From: Aureitalea marina
GTDB lineage: Bacteria; Bacteroidota; Bacteroidia; Flavobacteriales; Flavobacteriaceae
DNA: 64,000 bases
Reading direction: 5' to 3'
Assembly: GCF_002943755.1 (NCBI RefSeq)
Contig: NZ_MQUB01000001.1
Span: forward strand, 714,501-778,500
Part shown: piece after piece, positions 55,804 to 64,000 of the stretch
How the letters are laid out: the number at the start of each line of letters is the position of its first letter
Numbering within the stretch: position 1 is the stretch's first letter
Translations under genes and position numbers: made by a program
The notes under the pieces: model-generated
What the model was told of the DNA's origin: nothing
Seen by the model: the letters and a program-made list of their open reading frames with translations, nothing else
Database searches by the model: none

Positions 55804-55836
55804 AGCGGGAGGATTGTTCCTCCCGCTCTTGTTTTA
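55804..55836 (+). terminator. Terminator after the CarboxypepD-plug-vWA gene
   Basis: The perfect 10-bp stem AGCGGGAGGA / TCCTCCCGCT with loop TTGT is followed by CTTGTTTT, a weaker T-tract. Confidence 0.75.
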
Positions 55837-55866
55837 GTTGTATTTTTAGCTTCAAATTCTCACACT

Positions 55867-57189
55867 ATGAATCGATTTTTCGCGCTTTTGTTGTTTTTAA
55901 TTTTTGCTTCTACCGGATTCGCCCAAGTGCTTACGGAACGAGATAGGGCCGATCTCAAGGATGAGATACTGGCGGATCGCTTCAATACGCTTTTGCCGGG
56001 GCTTATGGACGAAAGTGGAATCGATATGTGGCTGGTCATCTCCAGGGAGTATAATGAGGACCCGGTTATGAAGACCATGCTTCCGGCAAAATGGTTAAAC
56101 GCCAGACGTCGTACCATCTTGTTGTTCTACCGGAACAAAAGGGCAGGAACAATTGAGAAATTGGCAGTTGCCCGTTACGATGTGGGGAAAAATATCACCT
56201 CGGCCTGGGACAAGGAAAAACAGCCCGACCAATGGGCACGACTCGTGGAATTGATCGCCGAGCGAAACCCGGAGAAGATCGGGATCAATTATTCAACTCA
56301 TTTCGGCTTGGCAGATGGTTTGGTCAAAACCGATTACGAAGAATTGTTGGAAGCCCTGCCTGCCGATCAGGAGGCTCGGCTGGTCTCTGCGGAGAAGCTG
56401 GCCATAGGCTGGCTGGAAACCCGTACAGAGATGGAAATGGAGCTATATAACACCCTGGTTCAGATCACCCACGATATCATAGACGAGGCCTTTTCAGATA
56501 AGGTGATCACACCCAGCGAAACCACTACCGACGATGTGGTCTGGTGGATGCGCCAAAAAGTAACTGATATGGGGTTGGAGACCTGGTTTCATCCAACAGT
56601 GGATATCCAGCGGGACAACGAAGTACTGAAAAGCCAAGTTAATGCATTTTCGAAAGGGAAGGAAGACAAGGTGATCATCCCCGGAGATCTACTCCATTGC
56701 GATTTCGGGATCACCTATATTGGATTGAATACTGATTGCCAACAGCACGCCTATGTCTTGCAAGAAGGGGAGAGCAAGGTGCCGGATTTTCTGGCGGCAG
56801 CTTTTAAAAAGGGCAACCAGGTTCAGGATTTCTTGACCGATGAGATGAAGACAGGAAGAACAGGGAATGAGATCTTATTATCAGCATTAGAGAATGGGCG
56901 AAATGCCGGATTGAGACCTGCCATTTACACCCACCCCTTAGGCACTTATGGTCATAGTGCTGGTACCACTATAGGCATGTGGGATTCCCAAGGCGGGGTG
57001 CCTTTTACAGGCGATTATCCCTTGCATCCCAATACGGTCTACGCCATCGAATTGAACACCACCGTGACTATTGATCAATGGAGTAAGGACATCCGGATCA
57101 TGCTGGAAGAAGCCGGCTTCTACGGTCCTGACGGCTTCCGCTACGTCAATGGGAGACAGCAAGCCATCAAACCGATCAGTTGGAACTGA
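55867..57189 (+). CDS. M24 family metallopeptidase, secreted
   Basis: A 440-residue Xaa-Pro aminopeptidase-like protein with a signal peptide (MNRFFALLLFLIFASTGFAQ), so it is exported, which is unusual for M24 enzymes. The N-terminal creatinase-like domain (about 25-180) precedes the pita-bread domain. Likely metal ligands are Asp in LLHCDFG and NTDCQQH, His in THPLGTYGHSAG, Glu in AIELNTT and Glu in IMLEEAGFYG. All five positions can be seen, so activity is plausible. Its stop codon abuts that of the convergent amidohydrolase (no spacer). Confidence 0.9.
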   Translation: MNRFFALLLFLIFASTGFAQVLTERDRADLKDEILADRFNTLLPGLMDESGIDMWLVISREYNEDPVMKTMLPAKWLNARRRTILLFYRNKRAGTIEKLAVARYDVGKNITSAWDKEKQPDQWARLVELIAERNPEKIGINYSTHFGLADGLVKTDYEELLEALPADQEARLVSAEKLAIGWLETRTEMEMELYNTLVQITHDIIDEAFSDKVITPSETTTDDVVWWMRQKVTDMGLETWFHPTVDIQRDNEVLKSQVNAFSKGKEDKVIIPGDLLHCDFGITYIGLNTDCQQHAYVLQEGESKVPDFLAAAFKKGNQVQDFLTDEMKTGRTGNEILLSALENGRNAGLRPAIYTHPLGTYGHSAGTTIGMWDSQGGVPFTGDYPLHPNTVYAIELNTTVTIDQWSKDIRIMLEEAGFYGPDGFRYVNGRQQAIKPISWN

Positions 57190-58773
57190 TCAGTCTTTGA
57201 TCCCTGGCTGCTTCAACTCAAAACCCTCCGCGGCCTTGGCCTCGTCCACCATTTGTTTGACCTGTGCAAGGAGTAGTTTTGCGTCGTAGATGATGCCATC
57301 CTTGATGGTATATTTAACGCCTCCAACCCGAACCACTTCATTGTCCTCGGTCAGTTTGATCGCTCCGGTTCCGTAAAGGACTTTGAGGTTTTGCAAGGGG
57401 TTTTCCTCAACGATCACAAAGTCTGCCAATTTACCGATTTGCACGGATCCGATCTTGTCGTCCCAGCCAAGGGCTTCGGCCCCATTGAGTGTGGCCGAAC
57501 GGATCACTTCCAATGGATGGAACCCTGCCTCTCGTAATAATTCGAGTTCCCTGATGTAGGCAAAACCGTATAGTTGGAATATAAACCCAGAGTCTGAACC
57601 CGCCGTCACACGTCCACCCCTGTTCTTGTATTCGTTAATAAAGGTCATCCACAAACGGTAGTTCTCTCTCCAGGCAACCTCTTCCTCGGTTCCCCAGAAA
57701 TGCCAGTAACTTCCATGGCTGATCTTAGAGGGTTGATAAAATCTCCAGAGGGAGGGGAGGGTATAATCTTCATGCCACTCTGCTCTTCGGGCACGTTGAA
57801 GATCCCTGCTCGCCTCATAGATATTGAGTGTGGGATCCAAAGTAAAGTCTAGTTCCAGTAATTCGTTCATCACAGCATTCCAATGATCGGAGTAAGGTTC
57901 GGCTGCCTGTTTCCATAATCGGCCGGCTTCACCAAAGCGGTGCTGCTCATTCTGATAATTGTAATCCAGTGGATAATCTTGGACCGTACGGTCATCAAAT
58001 AAAGCTTCTGGTAGGCCATACCAGTGTTCCATGGAAGTTAGACCGGCCCTTGCCGAATGGAGAACGTTCCAGCGGGCAACACTCAGTTGGGCATGATGGC
58101 ATGCAGAACGCAACCCTAATTTCTTATTTTCGTCCAAGGCAGCAGCCATGATCTCGGGCTCTGCACCAAAGAACTTGATGCCATCGGCTCCATTGGCAGC
58201 ATTCGCACGAACCCATTCCCTGGCCAGTTCCGGGGTGCTGATAGGAGCGTCATTCAAAGGATTGAAACCGGCAGTGGTCTGGCCAAATCCTGTGTAAGCA
58301 AAAACACGAGGTGCGATGATCTCGTTCTTTTCGCTCTTCCGTTTCAGGTCCAAGGTCCAGTCAATTCCCCTGCCCGAAGGTTCGCGAACCGTTGTAATCC
58401 CGTGTGCCATCCACAGTTTAAAGACATAATCCCAGTCTGCGCCCTGACCTACCCCGCCAATATGGCCATGCATATCGACAAAACCTGGTAAAAGGTACAT
58501 GCCAGAAGCATCCAGTTCCTTACCACCTGGTTTGAGTTGAGGTCTTCTTTGCTGGTTGATCGGGACACCGGGATACCCGACCACTTGTATCTTTTTTATC
58601 ACATTGCCTTCTACAACAATATCTATAGGGCCCCTTGGTGGAGCGCCATCGCCATTAATGAGCATTACTCCTCGGATGATCAACTGATCAAAGGGGCCTT
58701 GGCTCACTTCCTGAGCGATCATAAGGGATGTGGCTAGCAGGAATACAGTGACCAGTGCGCGAAAACTTTTCAT
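57190..58773 (-). CDS. Amidohydrolase family protein, secreted
   Basis: A 527-residue metal-dependent hydrolase with a signal peptide (MKSFRALVTVFLLATSLMIA). TIM-barrel metal motifs: GFVDMHGHIGGVG (HxH), a possible carbamylated Lys in GADGIKFFGAEP, SACHHAQLSVA, TSMEHWYG and the Asp in TAGSDSGFI. The N- and C-terminal beta pieces form the usual composite sandwich. Related proteins are cyclic dipeptidase, imidazolonepropionase or prolidase-like enzymes; the substrate is unknown. It sits beside an M24 peptidase, which suggests peptide or dipeptide use. Confidence 0.9.
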   Translation of the reverse strand: MKSFRALVTVFLLATSLMIAQEVSQGPFDQLIIRGVMLINGDGAPPRGPIDIVVEGNVIKKIQVVGYPGVPINQQRRPQLKPGGKELDASGMYLLPGFVDMHGHIGGVGQGADWDYVFKLWMAHGITTVREPSGRGIDWTLDLKRKSEKNEIIAPRVFAYTGFGQTTAGFNPLNDAPISTPELAREWVRANAANGADGIKFFGAEPEIMAAALDENKKLGLRSACHHAQLSVARWNVLHSARAGLTSMEHWYGLPEALFDDRTVQDYPLDYNYQNEQHRFGEAGRLWKQAAEPYSDHWNAVMNELLELDFTLDPTLNIYEASRDLQRARRAEWHEDYTLPSLWRFYQPSKISHGSYWHFWGTEEEVAWRENYRLWMTFINEYKNRGGRVTAGSDSGFIFQLYGFAYIRELELLREAGFHPLEVIRSATLNGAEALGWDDKIGSVQIGKLADFVIVEENPLQNLKVLYGTGAIKLTEDNEVVRVGGVKYTIKDGIIYDAKLLLAQVKQMVDEAKAAEGFELKQPGIKD

Positions 58774-58865
58774 GGATGGTAGTCTTTTATGAAATTAGGT
58801 AGGCAGAAGATACTAATTTCTGACTAGCTATTAATAAGCGGAACCAACCTCATGTCAGTGCACGG

Positions 58866-59288
58866 TTATTTCTGCATGCGTAAGTATTTGTCTACCGAGT
58901 GTTTACCAGAGCCATAGACCAGGAAGAATAAACTCAAAATAAGAGCAACACCAGACAGGATCAGATTGGTTTGATTCATTTCACCAACAAAATTGATGGC
59001 AACAGCTCCGATCAGTATGGGTAACTGTGCAACAATTGCCCATCTTGTCAAAAGCCCAAAGGCAATTAGAATCCCACCCACAAAATGAGCAGGGGCAATG
59101 TAGTGAATGACGGCCATTTCGCCCGCTACACTTTGCAATGGTTCGAACAGTTTCAGTAGCATCCCCGTGTTGCCCATAAAGTCGATCCCTTTAATAAACA
59201 GGAACACACCTAAGGCAACTCGCAGAAGATCCAGCGGATAATAGGTATGGGCGTTGGCCCATTTGTTTAACGATTTAATTGTTTCCAT
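58866..59288 (-). CDS. DoxX family membrane protein
   Basis: A 140-residue protein with four hydrophobic segments (LLRVALGVFLFIKGIDF, AHFVGGILIAFGLLTRWAIV, LPILIGAVAINFVG, LILSGVALILSLFFLVYG). Its start is atypical of the 43 kb DoxX copy, as it has an extra soluble lead. A palindrome (59293-59314) just before the ATG resembles a MarR/HxlR operator, so redox- or ligand-dependent repression is inferred. Function unknown. Confidence 0.88.
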   Translation of the reverse strand: METIKSLNKWANAHTYYPLDLLRVALGVFLFIKGIDFMGNTGMLLKLFEPLQSVAGEMAVIHYIAPAHFVGGILIAFGLLTRWAIVAQLPILIGAVAINFVGEMNQTNLILSGVALILSLFFLVYGSGKHSVDKYLRMQK

Positions 59289-59292
59289 AATC

Positions 59293-59314
59293 GTATTGCA
59301 TTGAATTACAATAC
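59293..59314. promoter_or_regulatory. Palindromic operator-like site upstream of DoxX
   Basis: GTATTG (59293-59298) and CAATAC (59309-59314) form an inverted repeat with a 10-bp AT-rich spacer, five bases before the start codon. Position and symmetry suggest a repressor site; the regulator is not in the window. Confidence 0.45.
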
Positions 59315-59351
59315 AAAAGGTACAAAATTTAATAATTAATGTTAAACAAAA

Positions 59352-60602
59352 CTAGGTCCGGGTGATTCTTTTAAGCCCGATAGAGGCGATTAGTCCTACA
59401 CCTGCAAATGCCATTAGCATCCAGAAAACATCCTGATGACCGGCTTCACCCGGTGAAGCGTCCAGCAAATACCCCATGGCTGGCCCTGCAAATATATCCG
59501 GAGTATAACCCACCAGGGAAATCAGACCAACAGCAGTTCCTGTTAGCGCCAATGGGATCATCCCGTCCTGCATGGTTGCAAAGTAAAGCGCGCGCACGCC
59601 GTAAACTCCAGTGGCTATGATCAATACAGATGAGAAGAAGAAAGCTGGTAAACTCGGGTCCAGCACCCCACTAGCAAAGATAAAAGCACCGATCAGTGTC
59701 AACACAAAGCCAGCAATCAGCCAATTGATCACCCCAGACCTGTCTGCGAGAAAACCAATGGCGATTCCCACAATAGGACGCATATAGAGTAGGATGGTGC
59801 CTACCTGGGCGGAATCGATCTCATCGTAGAGCATCACCTCTCTGGCGTAGAGTGAGAATATATCTGTGATCTTGTATCCCACATAGGCACAGAGTATGAT
59901 CACCATCAGGTACCATACGGAAGGAATTCGCATCACTTGTCTAAATTGGGACCAGCTGATCTTGTTTACGGCATTCTCGTTATCCTCTTGATCTTTCAGT
60001 CGCATCCCGAACCAAACAATAAGGCCAATTAGGGCCACCAGGGTAGAACTGCTATAGATCACTTGCCGGAAGGCCATGGCCTGTTCTGCCGGCCCTGTGT
60101 CCGCGGTTATGGTCAATCCCAGTATAAAAACTCCCAACGAACCAAAAGCTGCTCCAACCAAGCCGCGTCCGCCATCTAGTAAACCATATGCACGTCCCTG
60201 GCTGTTGATCCCTCCCCATTGCCTGGTCGCTTTGATCATCGCCGCCCAAAACAAGAAGATGGTGGTAAAGCCCCAATAACCATAAAGGATCTTCAATTCA
60301 AGATAAGTAGGAGAGGAGGCCATCCATAATCCTCCCAGTGCTGTCAAGATCAGGGAAATCCCCATCAATTTGTTGGCTGGGTAGCGATCTGCCAGAGGCC
60401 CACCGATCAAATAAGAGACTAGCGCCACGATTCCGTAAATGGAAAAACAAGTACCCAGTTGCAGATTGGTCAACTGGAAAACCTCCAGGACGGTCGGTCG
60501 GAATACCCGTGCCAGAACAAAAGGGAGGATAAATACCGCTTCCCCTGCCAATATCAACAGGGTGATCAGATGCCAGGGCTGTCGTTTTGCAGATTGCCCC
60601 AA
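59352..60602 (-). CDS. MFS transporter
   Basis: A 416-residue inner-membrane transporter of the major facilitator superfamily with about twelve hydrophobic segments. The loop between TM2 and TM3 reads YLIGGPLADRYPANKLMG, the typical MFS A-motif variant, and the second half repeats it as AIGFLADRSGVINWLIAG. It ends 3 bp before the M20 dipeptidase gene on the same strand (the M20 stop is at 60606). The porin gene lies upstream of that. Import of the peptidase product is inferred from the operon. The actual substrate is unknown. Confidence 0.92.
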   Translation of the reverse strand: MGQSAKRQPWHLITLLILAGEAVFILPFVLARVFRPTVLEVFQLTNLQLGTCFSIYGIVALVSYLIGGPLADRYPANKLMGISLILTALGGLWMASSPTYLELKILYGYWGFTTIFLFWAAMIKATRQWGGINSQGRAYGLLDGGRGLVGAAFGSLGVFILGLTITADTGPAEQAMAFRQVIYSSSTLVALIGLIVWFGMRLKDQEDNENAVNKISWSQFRQVMRIPSVWYLMVIILCAYVGYKITDIFSLYAREVMLYDEIDSAQVGTILLYMRPIVGIAIGFLADRSGVINWLIAGFVLTLIGAFIFASGVLDPSLPAFFFSSVLIIATGVYGVRALYFATMQDGMIPLALTGTAVGLISLVGYTPDIFAGPAMGYLLDASPGEAGHQDVFWMLMAFAGVGLIASIGLKRITRT

Positions 60603-60605
60603 GTC

Positions 60606-62114
60606 CTATAGTTTTTGAGTCAGGATTGCCAGCATACTTCTTATACCTTCCCGGTAATTACCCAATCTCAGATTCTCATTTGGGCTGTGTTGGTTGTTGT
60701 CTCTATTTACAGTAGGGACAGAGACAGCCGGGATATCCAGGGTGACCACAAATGGGGAAATGGGTATGGAGCCACCTGCCAGGCGCTCCATCACTGGGTC
60801 CTCCCCGTAGGCATGGATCAAAGCGGCCCTCAACCAGGTTCCTACTTCGCTATCAAAATCGGTGCGGAAGGACTGATATGAAACCTCATAATTGAAAGTG
60901 GCAAGTTTGGGATATTTCAGGCGCTGTTCTTTGGTTGGCCAATCTGAAGTCAGGAAATATCCTTGCGATTGGATGTGTTCTTTGATCAGTGCGATCAGTC
61001 GTTCCGGGTCCGATTCCAGGACCAGTCGCACATCGATCTCGGCCTTGGCCCAACTGGGAATGATTGTTCTCACTTCCTCATTGATCCAACCAGATTGCAT
61101 ACCCCGAACGTTAAGGGATGGGTATTGAATGGCTTCCTGGTAATACGACCCAACCTGATCGGGCTGGGCTATTTGAAGGCGTTCCCTGATCTCGGTTTCA
61201 TCATCGGGTACGTCTCTTAGAATTTTGACGGTCTTATTATCTATAGAAATACCGTCGTAGAATCCGGGTATAGTGACCCTGCCAGCCTCGTCTTTCATCG
61301 AAGTCAGCAGTCGGGCCAATTTAAAGGCCGGATTGGGTGCGTAGTTGCCGTAATGCCCACTGTGCTGTGGTTTTACCGGACCATGCACCGTAAGCTCGAT
61401 AGTAGCGATTCCCCTTGCGCCGAAAACCAGGGTCGGCCGGTTGCTGATGTGCATGGGGCCATCAAAGATGACCAACATATCAGCCATTAAGTCGGTTTTG
61501 TAATCCTTTACCGACTGGGGTAGGTTGGGTGATCCCAGTTCCTCTTCATAGTCCAGTATCACCTTGAGGTTGTAGCTCGGTTCTAGTTTCTGTTCATCCA
61601 TCGCATCGATGGCAGAAAGGAACATGGCCACAGGTCCTTTAGCGTCGCTGGCAGCCCGGGCAAAAACACGCCAGTCGTCCTGATAATTGGCTATGCGTTC
61701 CCAGGAGATAATCTCCCATTCTTCCCCTTTGGGCTGTTTAAGTACCGGATCGTAAGGACTTGGTTGAAACCAACGGGTAGAATCGACGGGTTGACCGTCC
61801 ATTTGCAGGTATACCAGTACGGTCTTATCAGCTCCTTCAAAATTACGCTCTGCGAGGACTAAAGGAACAGTGGGCGTTTTTAAGCGTTTGGTGCTAAATC
61901 CGCGTTGGGAAAAGACCTTTTCAGTCCAAAGGACATTGGGTTCTATATGGCCAGGTTGCATGGCATCGTTTGGTATGCTGAGCACTTCTTTCAGCAATTC
62001 GAAAGAATTTAGCGCGTATTGACTGGCTAATTGCTCGATCTGCGAAGGTGAAAGCGATTGAGCTGCTGAGGTCAGGGAAAACAGTATTCCTGTGACCAGT
62101 AGGAAAGAGCGCAT
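60606..62114 (-). CDS. M20 family dipeptidase-like metallopeptidase, secreted
   Basis: A 502-residue M20 peptidase with a signal peptide (MRSFLLVTGILFSLTSAAQ), so periplasmic. Metal-site text: VLVYLQMDGQPVDST (H-x-D reads QMD, see findings), AASDAKGPVAMFLSAIDAM (Asp), ILDYEEELGSPNLPQS (Glu-Glu) and FDGPMHISNRPTLVFG (Asp). The dimerisation domain (about 230-400) includes VHGPVKPQHSGHYGNYAPNP. ATG 62114 was chosen because the longer frame overlaps the upstream porin gene; this gives a 22-bp spacer. It is flanked by porin and MFS genes in one apparent transcript. Confidence 0.9.
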   Translation of the reverse strand: MRSFLLVTGILFSLTSAAQSLSPSQIEQLASQYALNSFELLKEVLSIPNDAMQPGHIEPNVLWTEKVFSQRGFSTKRLKTPTVPLVLAERNFEGADKTVLVYLQMDGQPVDSTRWFQPSPYDPVLKQPKGEEWEIISWERIANYQDDWRVFARAASDAKGPVAMFLSAIDAMDEQKLEPSYNLKVILDYEEELGSPNLPQSVKDYKTDLMADMLVIFDGPMHISNRPTLVFGARGIATIELTVHGPVKPQHSGHYGNYAPNPAFKLARLLTSMKDEAGRVTIPGFYDGISIDNKTVKILRDVPDDETEIRERLQIAQPDQVGSYYQEAIQYPSLNVRGMQSGWINEEVRTIIPSWAKAEIDVRLVLESDPERLIALIKEHIQSQGYFLTSDWPTKEQRLKYPKLATFNYEVSYQSFRTDFDSEVGTWLRAALIHAYGEDPVMERLAGGSIPISPFVVTLDIPAVSVPTVNRDNNQHSPNENLRLGNYREGIRSMLAILTQKL

Positions 62115-62136
62115 AGGGTTGTTTTGGCTAAAGGTA

Positions 62137-63279
62137 TCAAAAACCGATATCGATATCAAACCGTATCCGCTGTCCGGTCTCCAGGAATGGACCGTATGGG
62201 ACCAACTGCTCTACGGCGAAGTACCGGGTGTTGACCTTGATCTGATCTGAGATCATATAGCCAGCCATCAATTCTAGTCCACGGTAATTGGTTAAGCGGC
62301 CGTCAGGAGAATCTGCGAACGAATAATCCCAACGGGCCCAGTCGTTTTGAGCAAAGTAATCCACTGCGGAAAAGCGTTCCAATTCTTGCAAGGTGATCCT
62401 GAACTTCCAGTCCCCTTTTTTCTTCAGTTTACCCACCCGGGCACTAATGACCCAGCCTGTGCGCTGGTCCTGAAGATTGTTTGGGATGGAGTCGTTCTTG
62501 GTGTATTCCTGTAAATTGTGATAATAGTCTAGCTCGACCCCGACTATCGGTTTTTCGAGTAAGTCGACCCGTCCACCAAGATGCAGTATGGAGTAGTCTA
62601 CGGTATAGGTCCCACCCCCGTCTGGGATGTCGGGTAAAGCGTGGAAATAGTAGAAACCCGGGAAAAGGGTCAATCGCTTATTCCAATGTTTACTCACGGC
62701 TTGTATGCCTTGAAAATAGCTGTCTTCATCCAATCCGCCATTGTTGAAAATGGCAATGAAGTGCCCGGTATTTCCGCCCAGTTCATCGATCCAATTTCCG
62801 GATACAGGCCACATTCCTCTTAAGGCGACTCCTTCTGGATAGACATGGTCACTCCAGAACAATTCGTTCTGTTTCTCAAAAGGAAAGGTGTTTTTTCCTG
62901 CCCAGATGCGTATTCCGCCGGTAACGTATTGGCCATAGGCTTTCTCCAGGAAAATTGGCAGGGTTCCAAATTCATTAAAGGCATAACCAAGGGTCAACTG
63001 GGGGTCTTGTTGTTTCCTGCCAAATCCAGTCCTTAAGCGCGCGCCGATCTCCCAATTGGAATCCAAGTGGTAGGTGCCGCCAAACCGGACCCGGTAGCGA
63101 AGACGGGTCCTGTTATCCCTGTAAGACCCATCACTTTTGCGGGAATCCCAGTCAGGTTCTACGCGGAATCTAAAATCGCCGGTCCATGTAAATTTTTGCT
63201 GAGTGCTATCGGTCTGGGCTAAGGCCATAACCGGGAACAATAGTGATAGAGCGAGCAGTAGGGCTCTGAGTATACTCAT
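62137..63279 (-). CDS. Putative outer-membrane porin
   Basis: A 380-residue protein with a signal peptide (MSILRALLLALSLLFPVMAL, cleavage near AQTDS) and a body rich in alternating hydrophobic/polar strands ending in an aromatic residue (RIRFDIDIGF), the usual beta-barrel signal. The text FTWTGDFRFRVEPDWDSRKS and YVTGGIRIWAGKNTFPFEKQ resembles Bacteroidota putative porin families. It is 22 bp upstream of the M20 dipeptidase gene on the same strand. ATG 63279 was chosen for the signal sequence. Confidence 0.85.
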   Translation of the reverse strand: MSILRALLLALSLLFPVMALAQTDSTQQKFTWTGDFRFRVEPDWDSRKSDGSYRDNRTRLRYRVRFGGTYHLDSNWEIGARLRTGFGRKQQDPQLTLGYAFNEFGTLPIFLEKAYGQYVTGGIRIWAGKNTFPFEKQNELFWSDHVYPEGVALRGMWPVSGNWIDELGGNTGHFIAIFNNGGLDEDSYFQGIQAVSKHWNKRLTLFPGFYYFHALPDIPDGGGTYTVDYSILHLGGRVDLLEKPIVGVELDYYHNLQEYTKNDSIPNNLQDQRTGWVISARVGKLKKKGDWKFRITLQELERFSAVDYFAQNDWARWDYSFADSPDGRLTNYRGLELMAGYMISDQIKVNTRYFAVEQLVPYGPFLETGQRIRFDIDIGF

Positions 63280-63341
63280 TAGTTGGTAATTCTGCCGCAA
63301 AGTATAAAGGTCATTTCAACCGAAAAATGACATTTGTCGCC

Positions 63342-64000
63342 TTACATGGCGTAGAAGGAATCGGACTCCAGTGGATCAGGTTGACCAGGAAGGTCAAGTA
63401 ATTGCCGGATGTTGCGATCAATGGCGGTAGAGATGGTAGACATGGCGGTGTCGTTAGGCCGGTTTTCGAATGGGTCTTGAAGGCCTAGTGCCGTTTTTTC
63501 GAGCATGAAAAAAGGCAGGGCGATGATCACTACAAGTGGTACTTCAAAGATGGTGTGTATCAGACCAGTAATAGCGATATCCAGCGTACCAATAAAGATG
63601 TAGATAAAGAAGTGTAAAAATAGCCGGTACTTCTTAGGGAATACCGTGTTCTTGATCCGTTCTGCCATTCCCATGGATGCGGTCAATCGGACCAAGGTCT
63701 CATCTATTTGAACCTGCTGATACGCATTCAGCTTATCTTCTGCCCTCAATTGATTGACGCGCTTTGCAATGGCCACATGGATACCCAAAGGGATATTGTC
63801 CTGTTTCACGATCTTGGACCATTCGGAATCTGGAATCAAATCTTCAGCCTGCTGAGCCGGTGGAAGTTTTCTCAACGCATTGGCCAGGCTGTAGCACCAG
63901 GCAATCTGTAATTGACCGATCTCCCGGACCAGCTTGTTTTCTGGTTCGTCCGTAAATTCGATCAGCTGGACGATCAAGCTCCTGGAGTCGTTTACTATGG
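63342..64000 (-). CDS. Bestrophin-family membrane channel (5' end beyond window)
   Basis: The frame is open from 63344 to the right edge (219 codons), so the N-terminus is missing. The visible part starts IVNDSRSLIVQLIEFTD, where VNDSR is the conserved bestrophin motif, and continues with FFIYIFIGTLDIAITGLIHT and VPLVVIIALPFFMLEKTALG, two membrane segments. A bestrophin-like tail with GLQDPFENRPNDTAMSTIST follows, close to the family's calcium-clasp region. Bacterial members form pentameric ion channels in the inner membrane. It lies upstream of the porin gene on the same strand. Confidence 0.9.
   Translation of the reverse strand, partial: IVNDSRSLIVQLIEFTDEPENKLVREIGQLQIAWCYSLANALRKLPPAQQAEDLIPDSEWSKIVKQDNIPLGIHVAIAKRVNQLRAEDKLNAYQQVQIDETLVRLTASMGMAERIKNTVFPKKYRLFLHFFIYIFIGTLDIAITGLIHTIFEVPLVVIIALPFFMLEKTALGLQDPFENRPNDTAMSTISTAIDRNIRQLLDLPGQPDPLESDSFYAM

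Overview
The window looks like chromosomal DNA of a marine member of the Flavobacteriaceae (Bacteroidota). Supporting signs are promoters of the TTTG / TANNTTTG type with almost no Shine-Dalgarno use, TonB-plug domains of the SusC type, a bacillithiol-linked YtxJ protein, a menaquinone (men) gene cluster, many secreted peptidases with N-terminal signal peptides, and a short bacterial SRP RNA. The genus cannot be fixed from the sequence alone. I see no phage, insertion sequence, CRISPR array, rRNA or tRNA gene. Most of the window is ordinary core genome.

Layout. 1-4.3 kb: an edge-truncated thioesterase and its TetR-type regulator, each preceded by the same palindromic operator; clpB; ytxJ. 4.3-9.6 kb: fahA, glyA, a GNAT acetyltransferase, a CIA30-domain protein and an S10 carboxypeptidase. 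9.6-15.6 kb: a beta-helix lipoprotein, glutaminyl cyclase, the SRP RNA gene, an SDR oxidoreductase, a small transaldolase (fsa) and a thioredoxin-fold lipoprotein that has lost its cysteines. 15.7-24.5 kb: an ABC-F ATPase with a broken second Walker A, a 13-copy heptanucleotide array, a membrane protein, pheT, a TlpA-like lipoprotein, a DUF2911/TPR protein and an esterase. 24.5-36.5 kb: recG, an M1 aminopeptidase, a five-gene leftward set (DsrE-like, two tandem M20 amidohydrolases, an FMN glutamate-synthase-like protein and a small membrane protein) and a UvrD/PcrA helicase. 36.4-43.6 kb: acyltransferase and LytTR regulator, a Sua5/YrdC protein, OmpA-like lipoprotein, a frameshifted GT2 glycosyltransferase, an HsdR-N nuclease-like protein, holA and a DoxX protein. 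44-48.7 kb: menA, an MBL hydrolase, menC, a CPBP protease and menE.

The most unusual stretch is 49.3-55.8 kb. Three consecutive secreted proteins each combine a von Willebrand A (vWA) domain with a TonB-receptor plug domain, but none carries a beta-barrel. The first two are tandem paralogues with the order vWA - plug - TPR - C-terminal beta domain. The third has the order carboxypeptidase-regulatory domain - plug - vWA (YfbK type). This is my best candidate for an undescribed system.

The right end (55.9-64 kb) is rich in peptidase and amidohydrolase genes. A compact porin - periplasmic M20 dipeptidase - MFS transporter set there looks like a complete uptake-and-cleavage route. A bestrophin-like channel gene runs off the right edge.
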